Shown: piece after piece, positions 55,238 through 63,973 of the stretch
How positions within the stretch are numbered: position 1 is the stretch's first letter
Layout: each line of letters opens with the position of its first letter
Source: Mycobacterium sp. Root265
GTDB lineage: Bacteria > Actinomycetota > Actinomycetes > Mycobacteriales > Mycobacteriaceae
Direction: 5' to 3'
Assembly: GCF_001428895.1 (NCBI RefSeq)
Contig: NZ_LMJA01000002.1
Coordinates: 294,183 to 358,182, forward strand
Length of the DNA stretch: 64,000 nt
The notes under the pieces: generated by a model
The model's database searches: none
Seen by the model: only the letters and a program-made list of their open reading frames with translations
Told to the model about the DNA's origin: nothing
Translations under genes and position numbers: made by a program

Positions 55238-55729
55238 ATGTCTGTCACCGATGAATACCTGGCCAACAACGACGCGTATGCGGCCCAGTTCTCCGGGCCG
55301 TTGCCGTTGCCGCCGAGCAAGCACGTCGCCGTGGTCGCGTGCATGGACGCCCGCCTGGACGTCTACCGGATCCTCGGGCTCGGCGACGGGGAGGCGCACG
55401 TCATCCGCAATGCGGGTGGTGTCGTCACCGACGACGAGATCCGTTCCCTGGCGATCAGCCAGCGACTGCTGGGGACCAAGGAGATCATCCTGATCCACCA
55501 CACCGACTGCGGCATGCTGACGTTCACCGATGACGGCTTCAAACAACAGATCCAGGACGAGACCGGGTTGAAGCCGCAATGGGCGGCCGAGGCATTTCAG
55601 GACCTCGACGAGGACGTGCGTCAGTCGCTGCGGCGCATCGAGGCCAGCCCCTTCGTCACCAAGCACGAGTCGCTGCGCGGTTTCGTCTTCGACGTCGCCA
55701 CCGGCAGGCTCGCGGAGGTCACTCCCTGA
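55238..55729 (+). CDS. canA: Beta-class carbonic anhydrase (CanA, Rv1284-like)
   Basis: A 163-residue enzyme interconverting CO2 and bicarbonate in the cytoplasm. The zinc ligands are Cys35 and Asp37 (ACMDAR), His88 and Cys91 (HHTDCG), identical in numbering to those recalled for M. tuberculosis Rv1284. The second helical segment and VIRNAGGVV are also typical. ATG 55238 gives the family N-terminus MSVTDEYLANND; the earlier frame start is rejected. It is leaderless. Its 3' end overlaps the convergent MFS gene by 11 bases. Confidence 0.95.
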   Translation: MSVTDEYLANNDAYAAQFSGPLPLPPSKHVAVVACMDARLDVYRILGLGDGEAHVIRNAGGVVTDDEIRSLAISQRLLGTKEIILIHHTDCGMLTFTDDGFKQQIQDETGLKPQWAAEAFQDLDEDVRQSLRRIEASPFVTKHESLRGFVFDVATGRLAEVTP

Positions 55730-56951
55730 CGACTTGCGCACGTTCGGTAACGCCTGGCGTTACCGAACGTGCGGAAATCGGCGGCCAGGGCACGAACCGC
55801 GGGATGTAGCGCCACATCATCGCCGCCCCCGTCACCGAGACCACCCCCAGGACGCTCAGCCCGAGGCTCAGCGGCGCCACGATGGCGGCGGTGCCCAGCG
55901 ACAACGGGCCCAGGAACATCCCGGCGTCGTGGGTGAGCCGCCAGGCGGCCAGGAACTCGGCCCGGGTCGCGGCGGGCGCGACATCGGCGCCCAGGGTCAT
56001 GATGACGCCGTTACCCAGCCCGTTGCCGATCCCCATGATGACCGCCGCGACGATGATCGACCAGAGCGAGTCGGTGAACGGCAGCGTGAAGAAGGCGACC
56101 GCGATGATGAGCAGGGACGGTACCGCCAGCGCCCGCCTGCCGTAGCGGTCCATCAGTTGCCCGGCAGGGTAGGAACACAACAGGTCGAAGACGGCACCGA
56201 CGCCATAGACCAGCGACACCGTCGCGGCGGCCAGACCGATGTGATCGGCCCACAACGGCAGCGCGGCATCGCGCGACGCCCGAGCCGCGCCCATCAGCAG
56301 CGAACCGAAACCCAAGGTGGACAGCAGGATCCCGTGCCGGGTCAGGACGCCGATGACCGATATGCCGCCCGGCGTCGCATCGCCCGCGCGTGGCGGATCG
56401 GGCACCCGGGTCAGCAGATAGCCGGACAGCAGCACGGCGACGCACTGCACGGCCAGCCCACCGCGCAGGCCGATCAGCAGAATGGCGCCCGCCCCGACGA
56501 ACGGCCCGACCAACATGCCCAGCCGCCACATCAGCGCGAAGGTCGCCATCGCGCGGGCCCGCATGTGCGCCGGTGCGGCCTCGGCCAGATAGCTCTGCCG
56601 GGCCAGCCCCCATACCGCGGTGGACAGTCCGGTCAGCACCGCACCGATGGCGAGCGCAGCCGGTGTCCACGCCGTCGCCGAGAGCAGCACACCCGCCGCT
56701 CCGATGGCCGAGCCGACGACGATCGCCCGCCGTTCACCGAACCGGGCGACCAGCCGCCCGGCCGGCAGATCGCCGAGCACCGAGCCCAGGCCGACGAACG
56801 CGACGATCAGCCCGGCGACACCGACGGAGGCGCCGAGTTCCCGGGCCAGCAGCGCGATTACCGGTATGCCGGCACCCTGTCCGATACCGAAGATCGCCGA
56901 GGGGATGAAGACGGTGGTGACGAATGGGCGCAGGGTGGCCCCGGAGGTCAT
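55719..56951 (-). CDS. MFS transporter, sulfur-locus terminal gene
   Basis: A 410-residue major facilitator with about 12 hydrophobic segments and motif A RLVARFGERRAI near 65. The C-terminal 20 residues (...SARSVTPGVTERAQVV) are encoded by the palindromic repeat at 55737-55773 rather than by family sequence, indicating that a repeat was captured into the reading frame. The gene overlaps the upstream LLM monooxygenase by ATGA. It is last in the nine-gene operon, so it may export or import a substrate or product of the sulfur enzymes. Alternative role: drug efflux. Confidence 0.85.
   Translation of the reverse strand: MTSGATLRPFVTTVFIPSAIFGIGQGAGIPVIALLARELGASVGVAGLIVAFVGLGSVLGDLPAGRLVARFGERRAIVVGSAIGAAGVLLSATAWTPAALAIGAVLTGLSTAVWGLARQSYLAEAAPAHMRARAMATFALMWRLGMLVGPFVGAGAILLIGLRGGLAVQCVAVLLSGYLLTRVPDPPRAGDATPGGISVIGVLTRHGILLSTLGFGSLLMGAARASRDAALPLWADHIGLAAATVSLVYGVGAVFDLLCSYPAGQLMDRYGRRALAVPSLLIIAVAFFTLPFTDSLWSIIVAAVIMGIGNGLGNGVIMTLGADVAPAATRAEFLAAWRLTHDAGMFLGPLSLGTAAIVAPLSLGLSVLGVVSVTGAAMMWRYIPRFVPWPPISARSVTPGVTERAQVVRE
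55737..55800. repeat. Dispersed palindromic repeat, copy 2
   Basis: 55737-55773 is a perfect palindrome with 18-bp arms around a central T (left arm starts CGCACGTTCGG, centre CGCCTGGCG). It is followed by CGTGCGGAAATCG (55768-55780) and a GGGCACGAAC tail. The tail and core match the copy at 16275-16328. The arms encode the C-terminus of the MFS gene. Confidence 0.8.
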
Positions 56952-58294
56952 GCGCTCGTTTCGGCGGCGTGCTGACCGGCCGGCGCGAATCGGCTCTGCG
57001 GGCGGCACAGTCCATAGTGGTCGCGCAACGTGTGTCCGCTGTACTCGGTGCGGAACAGGCCGCGGCGCTGCAGGATCGGCACCACCTGGGAGACGAAGTC
57101 CTCCAGCCCGCCGGGCAGGTAGGGCGGCATCACGTTGAATCCGTCGGCGGCGCCGGCCTCGAACCACTCCTGCAGGTTGTCGGCGACCTGCTCGGCGGTG
57201 CCGGCGAAGGTGCGGTGCCCGCGTCCGCCGCCGAGTTTGGCGATCAGCTGGCGGACGGTGAGGGACTCCTGCTCGGCGAGATCCTTCACCAGTTGGTAGC
57301 GGCTCTTGTTGCCCTGGATCTGCTCGATCGGTGGTAGCGCGGGCAGCGGTGCGTCCAGCGCATGGGCGGTCAGGTCGACTCCGAGCATGTTGGACAGTTG
57401 GCGCAGCGAATATTCCGGTGAAATCAGGTCGGTGAGCTCCTGTTCCAGTTCCAGGGCGGCCTCTTCGGTGGGGCCGATGTAGGCCACGATGCCGGGCAGG
57501 ATCTTGATCTCATCGGCGCTGCGACCGTAGGCCACGGCGCGGGCCTTGACATCGCGGTAGAACGCCACCCCTTCGTCGATGGTGCGTTGGGCGGTGAAGA
57601 TCGCCTCGGCGTAGTGCGCGGCGAAATCCTTGCCGCTCTCCGAGGACCCGGCCTGCACCAGCAGTGGGCGGCCCTGCACCGAACGCGGTGAGTTGAGCGG
57701 GCCGCGCACCCGGAACAGATCTCCGTCGTGGTCGATGCTGTGCACCTTGTCCGGGTCGGCGAACACCCCGGTGCCGGGGTCGAGCACGATCGCGTCGTCA
57801 TCCCAGCTGTCCCATAACGCGGTGGCCACGTCCACGAATTCCTGTGCGCGGCGGTACCGCCCGGCGTGATCGGGGATGTCGTCGAGTCCGAAGTTGGCGG
57901 CTTCGTCGGCGCCCGCCGAGGTGACGATGTTCCAGCCGGCCCGCCCGCCGCTGATGTGGTCGAGCGAGGCGAAGCTGCGGGCCAGGGTGTAGGGCGAGTG
58001 GTATCCGGTCGACGCGGTGGCGATGAGGCCGACGTGCTCGGTGGCCGAGGCGATCGCGGTCAGCAGCGTGATCGGCTCGAACACGGCCTGGGTGTTGTGC
58101 TTGATGCGCGGGCCGACCGCCAGACCGTCGGCGAAGAACACCGAGTCCAGCCTGCCGCGCTCGGCGATACGACCCAGCTCCTGGAAGTGCGCGACGCTCA
58201 GGATGTTGCGCGCGTCGGTTCGCGGATGACGCCAGGCCGCCTCGTGGTGGCCGACACCCATCAGGAACGCGTTGAGATGCAACTGCTGTGACAT
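56948..58294 (-). CDS. LLM-class monooxygenase, NtaA/SnaA/DszA type (sulfur locus)
   Basis: A 448-residue FMN-dependent monooxygenase of the same subgroup as the gene at 37334-38713. Motifs: HLNAFLMGVGHHEAAWRHP, DSVFFADGLAVGP near 50, SLDHISGGRAGWNIVTSAG near 128 and PLLVQAGSS near 216. It probably splits an organosulfur compound using FMNH2 from an external reductase. It lies 28 bases downstream of the permease and overlaps the MFS gene. Context, rather than sequence alone, suggests a sulfonate substrate. Confidence 0.88.
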   Translation of the reverse strand: MSQQLHLNAFLMGVGHHEAAWRHPRTDARNILSVAHFQELGRIAERGRLDSVFFADGLAVGPRIKHNTQAVFEPITLLTAIASATEHVGLIATASTGYHSPYTLARSFASLDHISGGRAGWNIVTSAGADEAANFGLDDIPDHAGRYRRAQEFVDVATALWDSWDDDAIVLDPGTGVFADPDKVHSIDHDGDLFRVRGPLNSPRSVQGRPLLVQAGSSESGKDFAAHYAEAIFTAQRTIDEGVAFYRDVKARAVAYGRSADEIKILPGIVAYIGPTEEAALELEQELTDLISPEYSLRQLSNMLGVDLTAHALDAPLPALPPIEQIQGNKSRYQLVKDLAEQESLTVRQLIAKLGGGRGHRTFAGTAEQVADNLQEWFEAGAADGFNVMPPYLPGGLEDFVSQVVPILQRRGLFRTEYSGHTLRDHYGLCRPQSRFAPAGQHAAETSA

Positions 58295-58322
58295 TCTGAC
58301 TTTCTGGTTGGTGAACGGTGCG

Positions 58323-59189
58323 CTAGTTGTTGACCCGCCAGCGGGACAATCGCCGTTCCACGGCGACGATCACACCGTTGAACGCGAGCCCGACCAACGC
58401 GATCGTGACGATGCCGGCGTACATCTCGGGAATCTGGAAGTTGAGCTGCGACGCGGTGATCAGATACCCGAGACCGGCTTTGGCGCCGACCATCTCGGCG
58501 GCGATGAGCACCAGGATCGATGAGGCCGCAGCCATCCGCAGCCCGGTGAAGATCGTCGGGACCGAGGCCGGCAGGATCACCTTCTGGAACAACCGGACCG
58601 GGGACAGTCCCAGCGAACGGGCGGACTTGATCAGCAAGGGATCGACCGTGCGGACGCCGGAGATGGTGTTCAGCAGGATCGGGAAGGTCGAGGCGTACAC
58701 CACCAGAGCGACCTTGGAGGTCTCACCGATCCCGAGGATGAGGATGAACACCGGCAGCAGCGCCAGCGCGGCCGTGTTGCGGAACAGCTCCAGAATCGGG
58801 TTGAGGAACTCGGCAACCGGCCGGTACCAGGCGATCGCGATACCCAGCGGGATGGCGACGGCGACCGCGATGACGAAGCCGAGCAGGGCCCGGGACAGGC
58901 TCGCCGACACATGCTCCCAGAGTTGACCGTTGCCGACCAGCGTGATGAAGGTCTCGGCCACCTGGCTGAACGGGGGCAGGAAGACCTTGTCCACCAGCCC
59001 GATTCGCGGGGCGATCTCCCATACCGCCAGGAACGCCAGGATGGCGGCGGCCGGTTTGAAGATCTTCCAGGCCAGCGAGCCGACCGACCGGCGAAGCCCG
59101 CGGGACGCCGGGGGAGCCGACGCCGGAGGTGCCGGTGACGACGCGGCGACGGGAACGGCCTCGGCCGGGGTGGCGATGGCGCTAGACAT
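58323..59189 (-). CDS. ABC permease, SsuC/TauC type
   Basis: A 288-residue membrane protein with six hydrophobic segments. The cytoplasmic EAA loop is SARSLGLSPVRLFQKVILPASVP near 188. An N-terminal Pro/Ala extension precedes the first helix. It pairs with the ATPase in the nitrate/sulfonate/taurine permease family. ATG 59189 overlaps the ATPase gene by 8 bases; the TTG at 59195 is rejected. Sulfonate import is inferred from the neighbouring TauD-like and LLM genes. Confidence 0.9.
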   Translation of the reverse strand: MSSAIATPAEAVPVAASSPAPPASAPPASRGLRRSVGSLAWKIFKPAAAILAFLAVWEIAPRIGLVDKVFLPPFSQVAETFITLVGNGQLWEHVSASLSRALLGFVIAVAVAIPLGIAIAWYRPVAEFLNPILELFRNTAALALLPVFILILGIGETSKVALVVYASTFPILLNTISGVRTVDPLLIKSARSLGLSPVRLFQKVILPASVPTIFTGLRMAAASSILVLIAAEMVGAKAGLGYLITASQLNFQIPEMYAGIVTIALVGLAFNGVIVAVERRLSRWRVNN

Positions 59190-60012
59190 GGACAACCTCG
59201 CTGTCGTCGGCCGGGGCCGTCAGCTCCTGGGTGCGGGCACGCTCGACCTCGTGATGCAGCAGCGTCCAGATGTGGTGGCGCAGCGACCGGAAACCCTCGC
59301 TGGATCGGACATCCTCGGCGCTGCGGTCGATGTCGACGTCCACGATGTTCTTGATCCGGCCCGGTCGTGAGGTCAGCACGGTGACCCGCTGGCCCAGGTA
59401 GATCGCCTCGTCGATGCCGTGGGTGATGAACAGGATCGTCTTGCCGGTGGTCTCCCAGATGCGCAGCAGTTCGTCCTGCAACGATTCCCGGGTCTGGGCG
59501 TCCAACGCGGCGAAGGGCTCGTCCATCAGCAGCACTTCGGGGTCGAAGGCCAGGCTGCGGGCGATCGCCACCCGCTGTTTCATGCCGCCGGAGAGTTCGT
59601 GCGGATAGCGATCGCCGAAACTGCGCAGGCCCACCAGATCCAGATAGTGCTCGGCGCGTTCCCGACGTTCGGCTTTGCCCAGGCCCTTTGCCTCCAGCCC
59701 GAATTCGATGTTCTTGCGGGCGGTGCGCCAGGGCAGCAGCGCGTACTGCTGGAACACGATGCCGCGGTCAAGTCCTGGTCCGGTCACGGGTGTGCCGTCC
59801 AGCAGGATGGCACCCGACGTCGGTTCGGTCAGGCCGCCGAGCAGATCCAGCAGGGTGGACTTGCCGCATCCGCTGGGGCCCACCAGCACCAGGAACTCGC
59901 CCGCGGCCAGATCGATGGTGATGTCCTCGACGGCGGTGAAAGCGGTGTCCTCGCCGCGGATCGGGAACTGCTTGGTCACATGCTGCAAGCTCAGCTTCGG
60001 ATGTCCGGTCAT
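59182..60012 (-). CDS. ABC ATPase, SsuB/TauB type
   Basis: A 276-residue ATPase. Walker A is GPSGCGKST near 46, the Q-loop FQQYALLPW, the signature LSGGMKQRV near 140 and Walker B VLLMDEPFAALD near 165. This set is typical of nitrate/sulfonate/taurine importers. The start ATG 60012 overlaps the binding-protein gene by ATGA, and its 3' end overlaps the permease gene by 8 bases. The long upstream frame is antisense to nothing real and is rejected. Confidence 0.92.
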   Translation of the reverse strand: MTGHPKLSLQHVTKQFPIRGEDTAFTAVEDITIDLAAGEFLVLVGPSGCGKSTLLDLLGGLTEPTSGAILLDGTPVTGPGLDRGIVFQQYALLPWRTARKNIEFGLEAKGLGKAERRERAEHYLDLVGLRSFGDRYPHELSGGMKQRVAIARSLAFDPEVLLMDEPFAALDAQTRESLQDELLRIWETTGKTILFITHGIDEAIYLGQRVTVLTSRPGRIKNIVDVDIDRSAEDVRSSEGFRSLRHHIWTLLHHEVERARTQELTAPADDSEVVHV

Positions 60013-61076
60013 TTCTTCGCCAATGGTTGTCCGTCGGGACCGCTGCCGTCGGGATAGCTGCCGTTGGCATACGGATTGAATTCGTTGGTGTAGAGGTCGG
60101 AGGCCTTCAACGTGCCCTCGTCCAGCTCGCCGTTGCGCACCAGCCAGTCGATCCAGGTCTGCAGTTCGCGTTCGGCGATCACCCCGCCGGCCACCGGAAT
60201 GCCCGTGCTGCGCCAGAAGTCGATGGCCGCGGTGTTCTCGTTGCGCTTGCGCTGATGGATGATCTCCCTGAATTTCGCCAGTACCTCCTCGCGAGGGGTG
60301 ACCTGGGTCCAGCGGGTGGCGCGGGCGGTGCCCTGGACGAAATCCGCGGAGGCTTCCGGGTTGTCGGCGATGAAGTCGTCGCGCAGGACGTAGGTGCCGT
60401 AGCTGAACGCGCCGAACAACGACTTGTCGGTGAACAGCGGGCGGATCCCGCCGCGCTTCAAGGCGCCTTCGCGATAGATGTCGTTCAGGGCTGCGACGTC
60501 GATCTGGCCGTCCCGCAACGCCTGCTCCGTGTTCACCGGGGGCACCACGGTCAGCGCGACGGTCTTGATCTCGTCGCTGGAGAGGCCCTCCTTGGCCAGC
60601 CACTCCCGGGTCAGGAACTCGTGGTGCGCTCCGAGGGTGTTCATCCCGACCTTCTTGTCGATGAGGTCGCGGGCGGATCGAATGGGGCTGTCCTCCAGGA
60701 CGTAATAGCCGGTGTATTCGGCGTCGTCGGCACCGTAGGAACTGAGCACCGAGGTGATGTTGGCACCCGCCGCGTTCAGTTTCACCACGGCGCCGTTGAA
60801 CGCCGAACCGAATTCGACATCACCGGTGGCCGCGGACTGGATGTCCTGAGGGCCACTGGTGGTGTCGCCCACCCATTCCAGCTTCACCTTCTCGAAATAG
60901 CCGAGCGCCTCGGCCAGTTCGGGCATCTTCACTTCGCCGGTGGAACCCTGGTACCGCAGTACGGTTTTGCCATCGGCGTTCTGGGTGCCCTGGTCGGACG
61001 ACCCGCAGGCGGCGAGACACAGCGCCACCACCGCCGCGAGCGCGGTGACAAGTGTTCTGCTGGATCTGTGTCTCAT
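60009..61076 (-). CDS. Substrate-binding lipoprotein of the sulfonate-type ABC importer, copy 1
   Basis: A 355-residue binding protein with lipobox LAAC (Cys24) and NMT1/THI5-like SsuA fold. Conserved stretches: YQGSTGEVKMPELAEALGYFEK near 42, TSGPQDIQSAATGDVEFG near 72, and C-terminal LYTNEFNPYANGSYP. It is closely related to the copy at 62915-63973, so the operon has two binding proteins for one ATPase-permease set. GGGGGA before ATG 61076 supports the start. Ligand unknown (sulfonate by context). Confidence 0.9.
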   Translation of the reverse strand: MRHRSSRTLVTALAAVVALCLAACGSSDQGTQNADGKTVLRYQGSTGEVKMPELAEALGYFEKVKLEWVGDTTSGPQDIQSAATGDVEFGSAFNGAVVKLNAAGANITSVLSSYGADDAEYTGYYVLEDSPIRSARDLIDKKVGMNTLGAHHEFLTREWLAKEGLSSDEIKTVALTVVPPVNTEQALRDGQIDVAALNDIYREGALKRGGIRPLFTDKSLFGAFSYGTYVLRDDFIADNPEASADFVQGTARATRWTQVTPREEVLAKFREIIHQRKRNENTAAIDFWRSTGIPVAGGVIAERELQTWIDWLVRNGELDEGTLKASDLYTNEFNPYANGSYPDGSGPDGQPLAKK

Positions 61077-61167
61077 CGATGTGTCCCCCTGGATCTGATA
61101 TGCCCATGCTGGCAGCGGGCTCGCGTCCGCTGAACCTTTTGCCTCTGCCGGAATGCAAAGGGCGGAG

Positions 61168-62133
61168 CTAGTTCCCGTCGCCCACCGCGCCGCGGAACTC
61201 TGCTCCTGCGATGGACAGGGACGCCAACCCGTCCGGGCCGACCGGGATGTCGCCCTCCAGCGTGGTGCGGTACAGCACCCGGGTGGTCTGCACGTCGTCG
61301 AGATCGGTGGGGGCCAGGTGCGCGGTGGCGCGGTTGTCCCAGAACGCGACGGTGCCCGCGCGCCAGCGCAGCCGCACCGTGTACGCCGGGTTGGTGACCT
61401 CGTCGAAGAACAGATCGAGCAGCCGGTCGCTCTGTGCAGGCGACAGGCCGACCAGGCGGGCGGTGAAACCCGGTGTGACGAACAGCGAACGCTCGCCGGT
61501 GACCGGATGCACGCGCACCACCGGGTGTTCGGTGACGATCGGATTGGACCGGGTCTTCTCGGCATAGCTGCTGTCATAGGACCATTGCGGATGACGTCCG
61601 CCGAAGCGATGCTCGGCGCGCAACCCGTCGGCCAGCAGTTTCAGCGGCTGCGGGAGTCCGTTGTAGGCCGCGGCCAGGTTGGTCCACTGGGTGTCCCCGC
61701 CCTGCTCGGGCACGATGTCGGCGCGCAGCACGGTGGCCGCCGGAGGATTGACCAGTGCGGTGACGTCGGTGTGCCACTTGTTGTCGTAGCTGTACTTGAC
61801 CTTGCCGAATCGCTTCGCGTACTTGCGGCTGTCGACGGCGAGAATCTCCGGAAAGCCCTCCGGTGCCTCATCGTCATAGGGGTGCGACGGGGTCACCGTG
61901 CCGAACCGGGCCGAGAACGCGATCTGATCGGCGTGTTCGATCTGCTGGCCGTGAAAGAACAACACCTTGTACCGGTGCAGCGCGGCCCGGATGGCGTCGA
62001 CCTGAGCGTCGGTCAGGGTGTGGCGCAGATCGACCCCCGTGACCTCGGCGCCGATATGGCCAGCCACCGCAGCGAAGTGCGGTGGCGCGGCGGAATCTGC
62101 TGATGTGCTGTCTTTTTCGATCGTGACGCTCAT
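61168..62133 (-). CDS. TauD/TfdA-family Fe(II)/2-oxoglutarate dioxygenase
   Basis: A 321-residue non-haem iron dioxygenase. The metal triad is His121, Asp123 (KWHTDVT) and His271 (ATAHLAP), with the 2-oxoglutarate Arg near 284 in TTRVLYR. The family hydroxylates the carbon bearing sulfur so sulfite or sulfate is released, as in TauD (taurine) and AtsK/Rv3406 (alkyl sulfates). NPPAATVLRADIVPEQGGDTQW is a typical core. Good operon position between two binding proteins. Sulfur supply is the inferred role; a chloroaromatic or other substrate is possible. Confidence 0.9.
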   Translation of the reverse strand: MSVTIEKDSTSADSAAPPHFAAVAGHIGAEVTGVDLRHTLTDAQVDAIRAALHRYKVLFFHGQQIEHADQIAFSARFGTVTPSHPYDDEAPEGFPEILAVDSRKYAKRFGKVKYSYDNKWHTDVTALVNPPAATVLRADIVPEQGGDTQWTNLAAAYNGLPQPLKLLADGLRAEHRFGGRHPQWSYDSSYAEKTRSNPIVTEHPVVRVHPVTGERSLFVTPGFTARLVGLSPAQSDRLLDLFFDEVTNPAYTVRLRWRAGTVAFWDNRATAHLAPTDLDDVQTTRVLYRTTLEGDIPVGPDGLASLSIAGAEFRGAVGDGN

Positions 62134-62223
62134 GATGATCCCCCTGGTTGGCTGTTGGCTGTGTCTTCATGATCGGCAACGCCGGTGCCACCGGGAATGC
62201 GGCTTTCACGATGTGAGAGAGGA

Positions 62224-62937
62224 TCAGCGTGAGCTTATGTCCCGCCGTGCTCCGATGCGCCTGGCGTGCTGCTGAATCACCGGCAGGATGTCGCGGATCA
62301 GCTCGTCGGTGAGCCGGCTGCGCAATGCCTGGACCCCGACCGAACCCCACACCAATCCGTCCGCACCGAAAACCGGTACCGCGATCGCGCGGACGTGCTC
62401 ACCCTGGGTGCCGACGGTATCGGCGTAACCCCGGCGGCGCACCCGTTCCAGCGTCGCCACCGCGGGCCTGCGGTGGAACGCGAGCATCGCCATCCCCATC
62501 GCGCTGTCGGTGAGTGCCTGCCGTGACCCGGGAAGCTGGTTGCCGCAGAATTTCTGCACCGGGCGGCCCGAGCAGACGGTGACGACCTCGTTGTCCTCGG
62601 GCATGCCGAGGCTGGCGGTGATCCCGATATCACCGGCCAGTGAATACAGGTGCGGGGCAACCGTTTGCACGTTGAGTCGGTGCAGGGCCGGTGCCGCCAG
62701 CGCGACCATCCCGGCGCCCACCCGGTAGTACTCGCCGTCTGCGGAACGCTCCAGCAGCCCGCCGTGCAGCAGCGCCTGGCTCAACCGGTAGGCGGTGCTC
62801 AACGGCAGCCCGGTGCGGGCCGCGATGGACGTCAGCGTCAGTTGGTCCTCGGACTCCCCGACGGCGGTGAGGATGGCGATGGCCCGGTGCAGGACCTGCG
62901 GCCCGGGCGGGGCCTCACCGGCCGAGTGCCTGGCCAT
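62224..62937 (-). CDS. IclR-family transcriptional regulator
   Basis: A 237-residue regulator. The N-terminal winged helix-turn-helix covers about 30-65 (LTSIAARTGLPLSTAYRLSQAL). The C-terminal IclR effector domain holds VCSGRPVQKFCGNQLPGSRQALTDSAMGMAMLAF near 120. It lies inside the operon, its start overlapping the binding-protein gene by 23 bases, so it is co-expressed with its targets and may autoregulate the locus. The inducer is unknown, probably a sulfur compound or intermediate. Confidence 0.9.
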   Translation of the reverse strand: MARHSAGEAPPGPQVLHRAIAILTAVGESEDQLTLTSIAARTGLPLSTAYRLSQALLHGGLLERSADGEYYRVGAGMVALAAPALHRLNVQTVAPHLYSLAGDIGITASLGMPEDNEVVTVCSGRPVQKFCGNQLPGSRQALTDSAMGMAMLAFHRRPAVATLERVRRRGYADTVGTQGEHVRAIAVPVFGADGLVWGSVGVQALRSRLTDELIRDILPVIQQHARRIGARRDISSR

Positions 62938-63973
62938 CGGGGCCCGCGTCCTTGGGGTAGGTGCCGTTGGCGTAGGGATTGAACTCGTTGGTGTAGAAGT
63001 CTTCGGGTTTCAGTGTGCCCTCCTCGAGTTCGCCGTTGCGGACCAGCCAGTCGATCCACAGCTGCAGCGATTTCGGGTCGATAACACCCCCCGGTTCGGC
63101 GACTCCGGTGCTCTTCCAGTACTCGGTCTTCTCCACGTTCTCGTTGCGCCCGCGGGCGTTGATGATCTCCTTGAACTTGGCGATCACCTGCTCACGGGGG
63201 GTGACCTGGGCCCACCGGACCGCCCTGGCGGTGCCCTGGGTGAGGTCGGCCACCGCATCCCTGTTGGCGTCCAGGAAGTCATTTCGCACGATGTAGGTGC
63301 CATAGGTGAAGTCGCCGAACAATGACCCGTCGGTGAAGAGCGGCCGAACCCCGCCACGCGCCACGGCCTCGTCACGCCAGATGTCGAACAAGGCGATCGC
63401 GTCGATGTTGCCCTGCCGAAGGGTCTGCTCGGCATTGACCGGCGGCACCACCGTGAGCTCCACCTGCTTGATCTCCTCGGGGGACAAGCCTTCGCGGGCA
63501 AGCCATTCGCGCATCACGAACTCCTGATGGGCGCCCAGGGTGTTCATCCCGAACTTTTTGCCGATCAGATCGCGGGCGGAGCGGATCGGGCTGTCCTCGA
63601 GCACGTAGTACCCGGTGAAATTCTCCTTGTCCGACCCGTAGTAGCCGATGATCGAGGTGATCGGCGCACCGGCGGAGACGAGCTTGACCACGGCACCGTT
63701 GAACGCCCCGCCCACATCGATATCGCCGGTGGCGGTGGCTTGGATGTTCTGCGGACCACTGGTCGTGTTGCCGATCCAGTTGAGCTTGATCTTCTCGAAA
63801 TAGCCGAGGTTCTCCGCGAGTTCGGGGAAGGTGACCTGGCTGGCCCAGCCCTGGTAGCGGATGATGGTCTTGCCGTCTTCGGTGCTGGCGGTGTCCGAGG
63901 ACGATCCGCACGCGGAGACCAGCCCCGCGATCATCAACGTCGAAACCGCCAGGGCGAGTGCACGCAACTTCAT
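62915..63973 (-). CDS. Substrate-binding lipoprotein of the sulfonate-type ABC importer, copy 2
   Basis: A 352-residue lipoprotein with lipobox VSAC (Cys22). It has YQGWASQVTFPELAENLGYFEK near 40, TSGPQNIQATATGDIDVG near 70 and ends FYTNEFNPYANGTYP, mirroring the copy at 60009. It is the most upstream gene of the visible operon; its promoter may lie in the last 27 bases or beyond. The start is ATG 63973. Different ligand preference between the two copies is plausible. Its 3' end overlaps the IclR start by 23 bases. Confidence 0.9.
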   Translation of the reverse strand: MKLRALALAVSTLMIAGLVSACGSSSDTASTEDGKTIIRYQGWASQVTFPELAENLGYFEKIKLNWIGNTTSGPQNIQATATGDIDVGGAFNGAVVKLVSAGAPITSIIGYYGSDKENFTGYYVLEDSPIRSARDLIGKKFGMNTLGAHQEFVMREWLAREGLSPEEIKQVELTVVPPVNAEQTLRQGNIDAIALFDIWRDEAVARGGVRPLFTDGSLFGDFTYGTYIVRNDFLDANRDAVADLTQGTARAVRWAQVTPREQVIAKFKEIINARGRNENVEKTEYWKSTGVAEPGGVIDPKSLQLWIDWLVRNGELEEGTLKPEDFYTNEFNPYANGTYPKDAGPDGQALGR

